From: Streptomyces lydicus
GTDB taxonomy: Bacteria > Actinomycetota > Actinomycetes > Streptomycetales > Streptomycetaceae
Assembly (NCBI RefSeq): GCF_000717345.1
Contig: NZ_JNZA01000011.1
Coordinates: 117,981 to 181,980 of the forward strand
Direction of reading: 5' to 3'
Length of the DNA: 64,000 nt
Position 1 is the first letter of the stretch. Each line of letters starts with the position of its first letter. This document shows positions 1 to 9,106 of the stretch, in pieces. The notes beneath the pieces were generated by a model. That model worked only from the letters and a program-made list of their open reading frames with translations, ran no database searches and was not told where the DNA came from. Made by a program: the position numbers and the translations under genes.

Positions 1-479
1 AGCGCACTGCCCAGGCCGCGGCCGCGGTCGGCGCCGCGGCCGATGAGGAGGTGGATCCCGGTGTCCTGGGGGCGGGCCGCGTAGTGGCGCGCGAGGGGGT
101 CCAGATCGGCGCGGTAGATCTCCCAGTAGCTCATCGGGACGCCGTCCAGCACGCCCAGGCAGGGCACGCTGCGGCCGTCGCCGTCGAGCTGGCCGCGCAG
201 GTGGGCTGCGGTGGTTTCCGGCGGCCCCGCCAGCTCCCAGAAGGCCGCGACGGCCGGGTCGTTCATCCAGCCGGTGATCCGGTCGAGGTCGCGCTCCGGC
301 CGGACGGGGACCAGGGCGAACGGCCCGCCCGGGGTGTCGGCCGTCCCCCAGTCCCCCGGGTCGCCGAGCAGCGGGCCGGGGCCCGGGAAGCCGGCCGGCA
401 GGCCGCGGGGTGGGGGCGGGAGCCGACGGTTGAGGGTGTCGTCGGAGCTGGAGCTGAGGCCGGGGTCGGTGGATGGCAC
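1..479 (-). CDS. Siderophore-biosynthesis GNAT acyltransferase (AlcB/IucB type), partial
   Basis: Only the N-terminal 159 codons are in the window; the gene runs off the left edge. It starts with GTG at 479, with a GAGGAGAG ribosome site about 8 bases upstream. The translated segment contains FALVPVRPERD, then ITGWMNDPAVAAFWEL, then GVPMSYWEIYRAD and a LLIGRG segment. This pattern (W-N-P-x-FW, then SYWExYxA) is typical of the hydroxylamine acyltransferases of NIS siderophore pathways, which transfer an acyl group from acyl-CoA to an N-hydroxylated diamine. It is downstream of an IucA/IucC gene and a diaminobutyrate aminotransferase gene on the same strand, so it is probably the third gene of that operon. 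The natural acyl donor and amine cannot be told from the sequence. Confidence 0.85.
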   Translation of the reverse strand, partial: MPSTDPGLSSSSDDTLNRRLPPPPRGLPAGFPGPGPLLGDPGDWGTADTPGGPFALVPVRPERDLDRITGWMNDPAVAAFWELAGPPETTAAHLRGQLDGDGRSVPCLGVLDGVPMSYWEIYRADLDPLARHYAARPQDTGIHLLIGRGADRGRGLGSA

Positions 480-677
480 GGCGACGCTCTCCTCTCGTGG
501 CCGGTCGCCGCGTGGCCTTGTGGGTCGCGGGGCGTCGGTGCCGGGGACGGGGGCCGGGTAACGGCGATCGGACGGCGGGGGTCGGGGGTCGGGCGGTCGT
601 TGTCCGTGGTCGGGGGCCGGGGCGGGCGAGCGGGGTGTGGCGTGGGGACCGGCCCGGAGATGTCCGCACGCCACGCC

Positions 678-2690
678 TCACGGGGCGAGCGGGTTGGGCA
701 GGGTGACGTAGACGGACTGCGTCTCCACGGGGCCGACCAGCTCGTCCAGGCCGTGCAGCCGGGTCGCGAGGTTGGCCTTGCAGCGCAGCGTGCGGGCGGT
801 GAGCAGCTGTTCCGGAAGCGGCGAGCGGTACGGGTGGGGTGCCGCGGCGGCGTCGGAGAGGAACCTCCGGAAGGCGGCGAGCAGGATCTCCTCGCGGACC
901 AGGCGCTGGGCACCGAACGCCCCGATGAGGCCGAGGACGTTGTTGATGCCCAGGTAGTAGGCGAAGCGCTCGTCGACGACCTCGTCGGCGACGAAGGTGT
1001 CGCTGACCACGCCGATGCCGGGCAGTCGCCGCTCCAGCTCGGCGCGGTGGGAGGCGCGGAAGTAGTAGCCCTGGTTGTCGCGGTAGCGGCCGCCGACGGG
1101 CCAGCCGTCGGGGTCGAGCAGCACGAGGGTGTTCTGCTGGTGGGCCTCCAGGGCGATGCCGGCCGTGCCGTCGAGCCACAGCAGGGGCCGTACGACCGCT
1201 TCGAGGTAGCGCAGGAACCACTCCGTGGCCACCGCGCCCAGGGGGCGGCCGGTGCGGGCACCGAGGGTGCCGACGAGGTCTTCGAGGCGGGAGCGGACAC
1301 CCGCGTGCCCGGGCCAGGGACGGGGCGAGGTGAGGCCGGCGATGCACACGGCGTCGTCGGTGGTGCTGAAGGGGTTGTGCCGGATGACGGCGTCGAGGCC
1401 CTGGACGGGGGTGCCGTCGGGTCCGTCGACGGCGAGATAGGCCGGGTCGCGGACGATGTCGAAGCGGGGGTGGACGGCCTGCCACTGCTCGGCGAGGCCG
1501 GTGCGCAGCAGCCGGTGCACCTCCACTCCGCGCACGAGTTCCTTACGGAGGTTCTCCCGGCGGGAGTTGGTGATGCGCAGCCCGAGGGAGAGCTTGAGCA
1601 TGGCCTCCGCCCCGGGGCGGTAGACGGTGCGGACGGAGGAGGTGGGGCACCAGCGGGGGCCGTGCGGTCCCAGGTCGTGCAACAGGCCGGCGTCGCGCAG
1701 CGCGACGATGTCGGGGCGGTCGGCGAGCTCCCTGGCCTGCCAGGGGTGCACCGGCAACGGCACGGTGTCGTCGGGGAGTCGGAGCTGTTCACCGGCGAGC
1801 CGGGCGGCGAGCTGCTCGGCCGGTACGGCCTTGCCGCGCTCCGTCCAGGCCGAGTCGGCGGCGACGGCGGAGCGGTGCACGGCCATCCAGTGGAGCGGGA
1901 AGGCGCCGCGGAGTTCGGGCGAATAGGCGCGGGTCTCGGCGTCGGACAGGCCCTCGCGGCTCTTGGGCGTGGGGTGCAGCGGGTGCCCGAAGAGGAGGGA
2001 CTGTTCCGCTTCGAGGAAGAGGGCGGCGTGGTCATCGGCGGGCCGCGCGCGCCGGTCGGCCAGGAAGGCGGCCACGTTGCGTACGGAGTCGGCGACCCGG
2101 CCGACGAGTTCGGCGCCCTCGCCGTCCGGTGTCTGTGGCTGCGCGCCGTCCGGGCCGCTCCGCTCGTCGGCGTCCGCGACCCGGTGTTCGCCGCCGTCCG
2201 AGGCCCGCCGGTCGCCGTCGTGTGCGGCCTCCCGGCGCAGCAGCGCGGCGAGGGTGACGGCGTCGAGCGGGGCGGCGCCGGCCGGGGCGCCTTCGAGGGT
2301 GGGGGCGCCCAGGCGGTGCCAGCCGGTGGGTGACCAGTAGCGGACGGGGATGTTCAGGGCGCTCGCACCGGCCCGCAGCGGGACGCGCAGCCGGCTGCCG
2401 GCCGGGCGCTCGCTGCCGCTCTCCCGCAGCCAGCAGCGCAGCAGATGCTCGATGCCCGCGGCGTCGGCGGCGACCGCCGGGTCGGGGTGGTCGAGCGGGT
2501 CGTGGTCGTAGGGGCCGGCTGCCGTGGGGGGTGCGGTCCGTTCCGGGTCCTCGTGGGTCTGCTGGTGGCAGCCGTCGTCCGGGGCGCGCCGCTGCTGGCG
2601 CGGTACGGACTCGATCGTGGCGGCGCTCTGGTGCCGGTCGGGGACGGTCTCGCCGGGCGGGACGTTGTCGGGGCCGGGGCGTTCGTTCAT
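678..2690 (-). CDS. IucA/IucC-family NIS siderophore synthetase
   Basis: About 670 residues. NIS synthetases activate a carboxylate (usually citrate) as an adenylate and condense it with an amine or hydroxylamine in siderophore assembly. Visible family signatures are GHPLHPTPKSREG near residue 290, LPVHPWQ near 355, the SxRT(V/L) region followed by KLSLGLRITNSRR, a central EAHQQNTLV catalytic-type segment near 545, and a C-terminal RxxLxTK-like LRCKANLATRLHG. The first ~110 residues are hydrophilic and unconserved-looking. The ATG at 2690 overlaps the TGA of the upstream aminotransferase gene (ATGA), which indicates translational coupling and fixes the start. The order aminotransferase, synthetase, acyltransferase resembles rhizobactin/schizokinen-type clusters. 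The product is not predictable because the rest of the cluster lies outside the window. Confidence 0.92.
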   Translation of the reverse strand: MNERPGPDNVPPGETVPDRHQSAATIESVPRQQRRAPDDGCHQQTHEDPERTAPPTAAGPYDHDPLDHPDPAVAADAAGIEHLLRCWLRESGSERPAGSRLRVPLRAGASALNIPVRYWSPTGWHRLGAPTLEGAPAGAAPLDAVTLAALLRREAAHDGDRRASDGGEHRVADADERSGPDGAQPQTPDGEGAELVGRVADSVRNVAAFLADRRARPADDHAALFLEAEQSLLFGHPLHPTPKSREGLSDAETRAYSPELRGAFPLHWMAVHRSAVAADSAWTERGKAVPAEQLAARLAGEQLRLPDDTVPLPVHPWQARELADRPDIVALRDAGLLHDLGPHGPRWCPTSSVRTVYRPGAEAMLKLSLGLRITNSRRENLRKELVRGVEVHRLLRTGLAEQWQAVHPRFDIVRDPAYLAVDGPDGTPVQGLDAVIRHNPFSTTDDAVCIAGLTSPRPWPGHAGVRSRLEDLVGTLGARTGRPLGAVATEWFLRYLEAVVRPLLWLDGTAGIALEAHQQNTLVLLDPDGWPVGGRYRDNQGYYFRASHRAELERRLPGIGVVSDTFVADEVVDERFAYYLGINNVLGLIGAFGAQRLVREEILLAAFRRFLSDAAAAPHPYRSPLPEQLLTARTLRCKANLATRLHGLDELVGPVETQSVYVTLPNPLAP

Positions 2691-4081
2691 GGGGTGGTGC
2701 CTCGCAGTGTCGTGGGGGACGAGCCCGTCGGCCCGGGGGTGGTGCGGACCGCCGCCGTGACGGCGTCGGCGAGGCGGTCGAGGATGGCGTCCGCCTGTTC
2801 GTCGGTGATGGTCAGGGGTGGCAGCAGCCGGACGACGGCGGAGTGCCGGCCGCCCAGTTCGACGATCAGGCCGCGGTCCAGGCATGCCTGCTGGACGGCG
2901 GCGGCGAGCCGGGGGTCGGCGGGGTGGGCGCCGGTGGCGTCGGCGTCGGCGTCCCGGTCGACGAGTTCGATGCCGAGCATCAGTCCGCGGCCGCGGACGT
3001 CACCGATGCAGTCGTGGGACGCGGCGAGGGCCTCCAGCCGGGCCAGCATCCGTCCGCCGAGCTCGCCCGCGCGCTCGGCGAGGCCGTTGGCGCGGACATA
3101 CGCGAGGGTGGCGGCGCCGGCGGCCATGGCGAGCTGGTTGCCGCGGAAGGTGCCGGCGTGGGCACCGGGCTGCCAGGCGTCGAGCTCCTCGCGGTAGACG
3201 ATCACAGCGAGCGGCAGGCTGCCGCCGATCGCCTTCGACAGCACGAGCACATCCGGCACGATCCCGCTGCGCTCGATGGCCCAGAAGGTGCCGGTACGGC
3301 CGACGCCGGTCTGCACCTCGTCCACGATCAGCGGGATCTGCCGGCTCGCGGTGAGCTCCCGCATCTGCCGCAGCCAGCTGTCCGGGGCGGGGATCACCCC
3401 GCCCTCCCCCTGGACGGGTTCCAGGATCATCCCGGCGGGCCGGGGCACCCCGCTCTTGTGGTCGTCGAGCAGGCTGCGGGTCCAGCGCGCGGCGAGTTCG
3501 GCACCGCGCTCACCGCCCACGCCGAACGGGCAGCGGTAGTCGTACGGGTAGGGCAGCCGGACCACGCCGGTGCGCTGCGCTCCCCCGGAGGCGGCGAGCG
3601 CGTCGGCGGTCATGCCGTGGTAGGCGCCGGAGAAGGCCATCAGTCCGTCCCGGCCGGTCGCCGTGCGGACGAGTTTGAAGGCGGCCTCGACGGCGTCCGT
3701 ACCGGCCGGGCCACAGAACTGCACGCGGGCGCTTTCGGCCAATTCCGCGGGCAGCGTGGCGAAGAGCTCGGTGGTGAAGGCGTCCTTGACGGGTGTGGCC
3801 AGGTCGAGGACGTGCAGCGGTGCGCCGGAGTCGAGGACCGCGCGGATCGCTTCGAGCACCACGGGATGGTTGTGGCCGAGGGCCAGCGTCCCGGCGCCGG
3901 AGAGGCAGTCGAGGTAGCGCCGGCCGTCGGCGCCCTCGATGGTCAGGCCCCGGGCCCGGACCGGGACGATGGGCAGCGAGCGCGCGTACGTGCGGGCAGC
4001 GGACTCACGCAGGGACTGCCGGCGCAGGATCCCCTCGTGGGCCGGCGGAGCGGCCGCCGGCACGGTGTCGGTCAACGCCAC
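2687..4081 (-). CDS. Diaminobutyrate--2-oxoglutarate aminotransferase family (class III PLP)
   Basis: 464 residues; PLP-dependent class III transaminase. The start is a GTG at 4081, chosen because AGGAGGAC lies 9 bases upstream; an in-frame extension to 4177 has no ribosome site. Visible motifs are CLSGAGTLALGHNHP, FCGPAGTDAVEAAFKL, FSGAYHGMT, the PLP-phosphate/pyridine segment IVDEVQTGVGRTG, and the Schiff-base lysine in VLSKAIGGSLP. Related enzymes make L-2,4-diaminobutyrate from aspartate semialdehyde. In NIS siderophore clusters (RhbA type) this supplies 1,3-diaminopropane after decarboxylation. It is not accompanied by ectA/ectC, so an ectoine role is unlikely. First gene of the siderophore operon, followed by a 4-base overlap. 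Confidence 0.9.
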   Translation of the reverse strand: MALTDTVPAAAPPAHEGILRRQSLRESAARTYARSLPIVPVRARGLTIEGADGRRYLDCLSGAGTLALGHNHPVVLEAIRAVLDSGAPLHVLDLATPVKDAFTTELFATLPAELAESARVQFCGPAGTDAVEAAFKLVRTATGRDGLMAFSGAYHGMTADALAASGGAQRTGVVRLPYPYDYRCPFGVGGERGAELAARWTRSLLDDHKSGVPRPAGMILEPVQGEGGVIPAPDSWLRQMRELTASRQIPLIVDEVQTGVGRTGTFWAIERSGIVPDVLVLSKAIGGSLPLAVIVYREELDAWQPGAHAGTFRGNQLAMAAGAATLAYVRANGLAERAGELGGRMLARLEALAASHDCIGDVRGRGLMLGIELVDRDADADATGAHPADPRLAAAVQQACLDRGLIVELGGRHSAVVRLLPPLTITDEQADAILDRLADAVTAAVRTTPGPTGSSPTTLRGTTP

Positions 4082-4187
4082 GGCAGTTGTGTCCTCCTGC
4101 TTGGTGAGGTGCTGGATACCGCGCGAGCCCTGCGGGCAGCCCGGACGTCCCCCGTACGTACCAACGACGGCGGCCACCCCGGATCAC

Positions 4188-4220
4188 GGTTCTCGGCAAG
4201 ATCCTTGTCGGCCGGGAACC
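4188..4220. promoter_or_regulatory. Dyad in the siderophore operon/protease intergenic region
   Basis: The 285-base divergent region 4082-4366 contains an 11-base palindrome CAAGATCCTTG (4197-4207), flanked by GGTTC (4188-4192) and GAACC (4216-4220). It is about 110 bases upstream of the aminotransferase GTG. It could be an operator, but it does not resemble the DmdR/iron-box consensus I would expect for an iron-regulated siderophore operon. No such box was found in the region. Confidence 0.25.
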
Positions 4221-4366
4221 GGGGACCCGAGTACCGCCGTCCCCATCGTCACCGGCATAGTGGGGTGCCGCGCCGAGATCTTGAGGTTCATGACAAGTTC
4301 AAAAACGGCGCGACTTCGCTCAAAGCCACACCGGCTCAGTTCGATTCACACAGGGGGAACCCACCC

Positions 4367-5554
4367 ATGCGACCCATACGACGGTCGGTCCTGACCGCCG
4401 CCGCCCTCACCGCTGTCGTGGCGCTCACCGCGACCGGCTGCGGACCGGAGGGTGACAACGCGGACGCCAAGCCCAGCCAGTCCGCGGCGGACACCTCGGG
4501 TGGGGGTGAGATCAAGATTCCCCAGGACATCCAGGACAAGCTCAAGGAACACGGCGTCGACCTGGACAAGTGGAAGAACGGGGAGTGGAAGAACTGGGAC
4601 AAGGACAAGTGGCTCCGGGAAGCCGGGGAGTTCATCAACCCGATCATCAAGAACTTCTGGAACCCGGACAAGATCGATAAGGTCAAGCCGCCGAAGGACC
4701 CCAGCAAGCCCGAGGACATCTCGGAGGACCAGGGCAAGACCGACCCTGAGCCGGCCGCCGTCCCGGCTCAGCCCGTCAAGACCCCCTACACCTCCACCGC
4801 TCCCGGCGTGGGTCTGCTGCTCTTCAGCACCCCCCACGGCGAGTCGCGTTGCTCCGCCACCGTCGTCAAGGACCCGGCGCACCCCGGTAAGTCCAACCTC
4901 GTGTGGACCGCCGCGCACTGTGTGCACGCAGGCAAGGACGGCGGCTGGTACCGCAACATGATGTTCGTGCCGAACTTCAACAGGACCGGCGGCACCGCCG
5001 ACCAGCTGAAGACCAAGCCCTTCGAGGACCGCGTCCCGTCGGGCAAGTGGTGGGCGGACGACATGGCGACGTCCAACGAGTGGATCAAGGACGGCGGCGC
5101 CGTTCCGGGCGTGCCGATGGCTCCGTACGACTTCGCGCTGATGCACGTGAAGCCGGAGGAGTCCACCGGCGGCAAGTCGCTGGAAGAGGTCGCCGGCGGC
5201 GCGTACGCGGTCGACTTCAACGCGCCGGCCATGGCCAAGATCCCGAGCCTGACCGCGCAGGGCTACCCGGCCGAGGCGCCGTTCGACGGCGCGGCGCAGC
5301 AGCAGTGCACCGACAAGCCGACCCGCCTGTCGATGGACGCCAAGAAGCCGACCATGTACCGGATCGGCTGCACCATGACCGGTGGCTCCTCCGGTGGCCC
5401 CTGGTTCATCAAGGGCGCCGACGGCAATCCGGTGCTGGTCTCCAACATGTCGATGGGCCCGCGTCCGGCCCGCTGGTCGGCCGGCCCGCACCTGGGCCCC
5501 GAGGCCAAGACCATGTTCGACACCATGAGCAAGAAGTGGGCGAACAAGGGCTAG
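4367..5554 (+). CDS. Secreted trypsin-like serine protease lipoprotein
   Basis: 395 residues. ATG at 4367 follows CAGGGGGAAC. The N-terminus is a lipoprotein signal peptide: two arginines, a hydrophobic stretch, and a lipobox-like ATGC with Cys25, so the mature protein should be anchored outside the membrane. Residues ~45-125 form a Lys/Trp/Asp-rich linker (repeated DK.WKN.. words). The protease domain follows: His in TAAHC (~184), Asp in YDFALMHV (~255), Ser in GGSSGGPW (~341), with paired cysteines in CTDK and GCTMTG. Actinobacteria often annotate such proteins as trypsin-like peptidases; the substrate is unknown. It is monocistronic, ending at a strong convergent terminator shared with hflX. 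An in-frame extension far upstream to 2330 is only a GC artefact. Confidence 0.88.
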   Translation: MRPIRRSVLTAAALTAVVALTATGCGPEGDNADAKPSQSAADTSGGGEIKIPQDIQDKLKEHGVDLDKWKNGEWKNWDKDKWLREAGEFINPIIKNFWNPDKIDKVKPPKDPSKPEDISEDQGKTDPEPAAVPAQPVKTPYTSTAPGVGLLLFSTPHGESRCSATVVKDPAHPGKSNLVWTAAHCVHAGKDGGWYRNMMFVPNFNRTGGTADQLKTKPFEDRVPSGKWWADDMATSNEWIKDGGAVPGVPMAPYDFALMHVKPEESTGGKSLEEVAGGAYAVDFNAPAMAKIPSLTAQGYPAEAPFDGAAQQQCTDKPTRLSMDAKKPTMYRIGCTMTGGSSGGPWFIKGADGNPVLVSNMSMGPRPARWSAGPHLGPEAKTMFDTMSKKWANKG

Positions 5555-5612
5555 TGGTGTGAGGGCGGTGCCCGGTCCGGCACCGCCCCGTCACCCCGGC
5601 AGTTCCACGCGA

Positions 5613-5647
5613 AAGGCCCGCTCCCGGTCTCCCGGGGGGCGGGCCTT
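5613..5647. terminator. Convergent hairpin between protease gene and hflX
   Basis: AAGGCCCGC (5613-5621) pairs with GCGGGCCTT (5639-5647) around a C/G-rich loop, followed by a T-containing tract. It sits between two convergent genes and can serve both. Confidence 0.75.
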
Positions 5648-5690
5648 CGTCGTGTGTACGTGCCGGTCGCCTCAGGCGCCGGAGCTGCCT

Positions 5691-7178
5691 CTAGGCGGCG
5701 GGCACGAACGGCTCGAATTCGGCGGCCAGTTCCTCGTGCACCCGTGCCTTGAGGACCGTGCCCTCGGCGGTGTGCTCCTCGGAGAGCACCTCGCCCTCGG
5801 CGTGCGCCCGCGAGACCAGGGCGCCCTGGGTGTAGGGCACCAGCACCTCGATCTCGACCTGCGGCCGCGGAAGCTCCTCGTCGAGCAGCTCCAGCAGCTC
5901 GTCCATGCCCTGGCCGGTGCGGGCCGAGACCGCGAGCGCGTGCTTCTCCTGGCGCAGCAGGCGCTGCAGCACCAGCGGATCGGCCGCGTCGGCCTTGTTG
6001 ACGACCACGATCTCGGGCACGTCCGTCGCGCCGACGTCGCGGATCACCTCGCGCACGGCGGCCAGCTGCTCCTCGGGCACCGGGTGCGAGCCGTCGACCA
6101 CGTGCAGGATGAGATCGGCGTCGCCGACCTCCTCCATCGTGGAGCGGAACGCCTCGACGAGGTGGTGCGGGAGGTGCCGGACGAAGCCGACGGTGTCGGC
6201 GAGGGTGTAGAGCCGCCCGCTGGGCGTCTCGGCCCGCCGGACGGTCGGGTCCAGGGTGGCGAACAGGGCGTTCTCCACCAGCACGCCGGCGCCGGTGAGG
6301 CGGTTGAGCAGCGAGGACTTGCCGGCGTTGGTGTAGCCGGCGATGGCGACCGAGGGGACCTTGTTGCGCCGGCGCTCCTGGCGCTTGATGTCCCGGCCGG
6401 TCTTCATCTCCGCGATCTCCCGGCGCATCTTCGCCATCTTCTCGCGGATCCGCCGCCGGTCGGTCTCGATCTTGGTCTCACCGGGACCACGGGTGGCCAT
6501 ACCGCCGCCCGCCGAACCGGAGCCACCGCCACCCATCTGCCGGGACAGCGACTGACCCCAGCCGCGCAGCCGGGGCAGCATGTACTGCATCTGTGCCAGC
6601 GCGACCTGCGCCTTGCCCTCACGGGACTTGGCGTGCTGGGCGAAGATGTCGAGGATCAGGGCGGTCCGGTCGACCACCTTGACCTTGACGACGTCCTCCA
6701 GGTGGATCAGCTGGCCCGGCGACAGCTCACCGTCACACACCACGGTGTCCGCCCCGGATTCGAGCACGATGTCACGCAGCTCCAGGGCCTTGCCCGAACC
6801 GATGTAGGTGGCCGGGTCCGGCTTGTCGCGCCGCTGGATGACGCCGTCGAGCACCAGCGCGCCGGCGGTCTCGGCCAGCGCGGCGAGCTCGGCGAGGGAG
6901 TTCTCGGCGTCCTGCACCGTCCCCGAGGTCCACACACCGACGAGGACCACCCGCTCCAGACGGAGCTGCCGGTACTCGACCTCGGTGACGTCCTCGAGCT
7001 CGGTGGAAAGGCCCGCCACGCGGCGCAGCGCGGCACGCGCCGAGCGGTCGTACTGGTCGCCGTCGCGCTCCCCGTCGATCTCGTGGCTCCAGGCGACGTC
7101 CTCTTCCATCAGGGCGTCGGCCCGAAGGCTCTCGGGGAGGCGCTGCCGGTCCTGCGGAAGGGAAGAAGAGGAGGTCAT
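5691..7178 (-). CDS. hflX: GTPase HflX
   Basis: 495 residues. HflX binds the 50S subunit and splits or rescues stalled ribosomes under stress. Motifs in order: the N-terminal HflX domain with ERVVLVGVW, GDxxCDGELSPGQ-type sequence and DRTALILDIFAQHAKSREG; the Gly-rich MGGGGSGSAGGG insert; GPGETKIETDRR linker; then the G domain with G1 GYTNAGKSS, G2/G3 ATLDPTVRR and DTVGFVRHLP, G4 NKAD and G5 SARTG. The basic coiled segment EKMAKMRREIAEMK precedes the G domain. The start at 7178 is the first conserved Met. It is transcribed in the same direction as the M1 peptidase gene upstream, with a 145-base gap. Confidence 0.96.
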   Translation of the reverse strand: MTSSSSLPQDRQRLPESLRADALMEEDVAWSHEIDGERDGDQYDRSARAALRRVAGLSTELEDVTEVEYRQLRLERVVLVGVWTSGTVQDAENSLAELAALAETAGALVLDGVIQRRDKPDPATYIGSGKALELRDIVLESGADTVVCDGELSPGQLIHLEDVVKVKVVDRTALILDIFAQHAKSREGKAQVALAQMQYMLPRLRGWGQSLSRQMGGGGSGSAGGGMATRGPGETKIETDRRRIREKMAKMRREIAEMKTGRDIKRQERRRNKVPSVAIAGYTNAGKSSLLNRLTGAGVLVENALFATLDPTVRRAETPSGRLYTLADTVGFVRHLPHHLVEAFRSTMEEVGDADLILHVVDGSHPVPEEQLAAVREVIRDVGATDVPEIVVVNKADAADPLVLQRLLRQEKHALAVSARTGQGMDELLELLDEELPRPQVEIEVLVPYTQGALVSRAHAEGEVLSEEHTAEGTVLKARVHEELAAEFEPFVPAA

Positions 7179-7323
7179 TTGATCCTTTGCGTCGTTGGGA
7201 AGCCCTCACGGAGCCGGGCGGCCCCACCGGGACTGTCGCTGGTGTCAACGAACGAGCCGCCCCGGACATTCCCCGGACCGGTCCCCGTCGACCCGACGAT
7301 GGTCCCACGGCCCGCGAGGGCCG

Positions 7324-8973
7324 TCACGCGGGTTTTCCGGGCTGCACCGGTTTCGCCGGCTGCCGGCCCGTCTGTGCGGGTTTTCCGGGCTGGAGGGGTT
7401 TGGCGGGTCGCACGGCGCCACCGGGCTGCGGCGGGCTCCCCGGGGTGTCGGCGGCGACCTTGTGCTGCCATTCCGGGTGGCCCGGCATCGGGGGCGTCCG
7501 CTGGCCGAAGAGCCATGCCTGGAAGAAGCCCGTGAGGTCCTGGCCGGACGCCTTGGAGGCGAGGGCGACGAAGTCGGCGGTGTCGGCCACGCCGTCGCGG
7601 TGGTGGGTCACCCACTCCCGTTCGAGGCGGTCGAAGGCCGCCGGGCCGATCTTCTGCCGCAGGGCGTACAGCACCAGCGCGCTGCCGTCGTAGACGACCG
7701 GCCGGAAGATGCTGATCTTCTGGCCCGGGCTGGGGGTCTTGGGGGCGGCGGGCGGCCCGCCCTCGGCACGCCAGCCGTCGGACTGCTCGTACGCGTGCCG
7801 CATCCGGGCGTCCAGGGAGGCCCGGCTGTCGCCCTTCTCCTGCGCGTAGAGCGCTTCGTACCAGGTCGCGTGGGCCTCGTTGAGCCAGACGTCGGACCAG
7901 CGGCGGGGGCTGACGCTGTCGCCGAACCACTGGTGTGACAGCTCGTGCACCATCACCGACTCCACGTACCAGGCGGGCAGGTGCTCGCTGGTGAACATGG
8001 CCTTCTCGAAGAGCGAGAGGGTCTGGGTCTCCAGCTCGAAACCGGTCCGGGCGTTCGCGATCAGCACGCCGTACGCCTCGAACGGGTACGGGCCGACCTT
8101 GCGCTCCATCCAGGCGATCTGCTCAGGGGTCTTGGCCAGCCATTTCGCCAGGGCGCGGCGGTCCGCGGACGGTACGACGTCGCGGACCGGCAGACCGTGC
8201 GGTCCGTGCTGAAACAGCACGCTGGACTTCCCGATGGAGATCTGTGCCAGCTCGGTGGCCATCGGGTGGGCGGTCCGGTACGTCCAGGTGCGGGTCGCGG
8301 CGCGCCGGGCCCCGCCCACGGGCAGCCCGTTGGCGACGGCGGTGAGCTGCTGGGGCGCGGTCAGGTGGAAGGTGAAGAACGCCTTGTCGGAAGGGTGGTC
8401 GTTGCACGGGAAGACCCGGTGGGCGGCGTCCGCCTGGTTGGCCATCGCCAGCCCGTCGGCGGTACGGATCCACCCGCCGTCGCTCGCGCCCCGCGGGTCA
8501 CTGGTGTGCTGGACGGAGATCTTCAGCTCCTGCCCCCGGGAGACGTGGAACGACGGGGTGAGGACCAGGTCCTCCCCGTGCTGCTCGTACTTGGCGGGCA
8601 GCCCGCCGATCGTCGCCGCGCGCACGCTGCCCCGGGCGAAGTCGAGGTTGAGGTGGTCGAGCTCGGTGGTGGCTTGCGCGGTGATCACGGTCGTGACGTT
8701 CATCGGCCGGTCGTTGTGGCCGGAGTAGTCCAGCGTGACGTCGTAGGACGTGACGTCGTACCCGGTGTTGCCGAGGGTGGGGAAGAGCCGGTCGCCCAGG
8801 CCCTGCGCGTCCAGGGGCTGCGGCGCGGCGACGCCGAGGGTCGCGACGGCGGCCAGCCCGAGGGCGGCGGCCCGCCGGCCGGGCCGCCGGCGCCGGCCGC
8901 TCGGGGCACCACTGGGCAGGGCGGGGACGGGGCGATCGGCTTCAGGGGACAGGCGGCGCGAGGGAAGGGACAT
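7324..8973 (-). CDS. Secreted or membrane-attached M1-family zinc metallopeptidase
   Basis: 549 residues. A Tat-like or Sec signal is suggested by the arginine-rich start (GRRRRPGRRAA) followed by a hydrophobic Ala/Leu stretch at residues ~34-50. The N-terminal beta domain (YDVTLDYSGHNDRPMN) is followed by the gluzincin core: zinc motif HELSHQW near residue 340 and the third ligand Glu in WLNEAHATW. The usual GAMEN exopeptidase motif appears changed to ARTGFELETQ. The last ~45 residues are Pro/Lys/Gln-rich with repeated QPGKPA words, suggesting a cell-wall spacer or flexible tail. M1 enzymes remove N-terminal residues from peptides; here activity should be outside the cytoplasm. No partner gene is evident. 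Confidence 0.9.
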   Translation of the reverse strand: MSLPSRRLSPEADRPVPALPSGAPSGRRRRPGRRAAALGLAAVATLGVAAPQPLDAQGLGDRLFPTLGNTGYDVTSYDVTLDYSGHNDRPMNVTTVITAQATTELDHLNLDFARGSVRAATIGGLPAKYEQHGEDLVLTPSFHVSRGQELKISVQHTSDPRGASDGGWIRTADGLAMANQADAAHRVFPCNDHPSDKAFFTFHLTAPQQLTAVANGLPVGGARRAATRTWTYRTAHPMATELAQISIGKSSVLFQHGPHGLPVRDVVPSADRRALAKWLAKTPEQIAWMERKVGPYPFEAYGVLIANARTGFELETQTLSLFEKAMFTSEHLPAWYVESVMVHELSHQWFGDSVSPRRWSDVWLNEAHATWYEALYAQEKGDSRASLDARMRHAYEQSDGWRAEGGPPAAPKTPSPGQKISIFRPVVYDGSALVLYALRQKIGPAAFDRLEREWVTHHRDGVADTADFVALASKASGQDLTGFFQAWLFGQRTPPMPGHPEWQHKVAADTPGSPPQPGGAVRPAKPLQPGKPAQTGRQPAKPVQPGKPA

Positions 8974-9106
8974 GAACTACGGCTACCAACGCGGCCACCT
9001 GCGCCGTGGGCGAGCCGCCAAACGGCACCCGAACGGGCGGCGGATCGTGCGTCCGTACCGGTGCGGGTTCCCGACGGGGCGTCACCTGGGGGGGACGTAC
9101 CGCCGG

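Noticed and set aside
51..2333. 760-codon plus-strand ORF opposite the siderophore genes
   Set aside because: It is antisense to two clear genes, has Val/Gly/Ala/Arg-rich composition without domains, and results from high G+C.
4082..4366. Iron-box (DmdR/IdeR) upstream of the siderophore operon
   Set aside because: No match to the TTAGGTTAGGCTAACCTAA-type dyad could be found; only a CAAGATCCTTG palindrome of unknown role is present.
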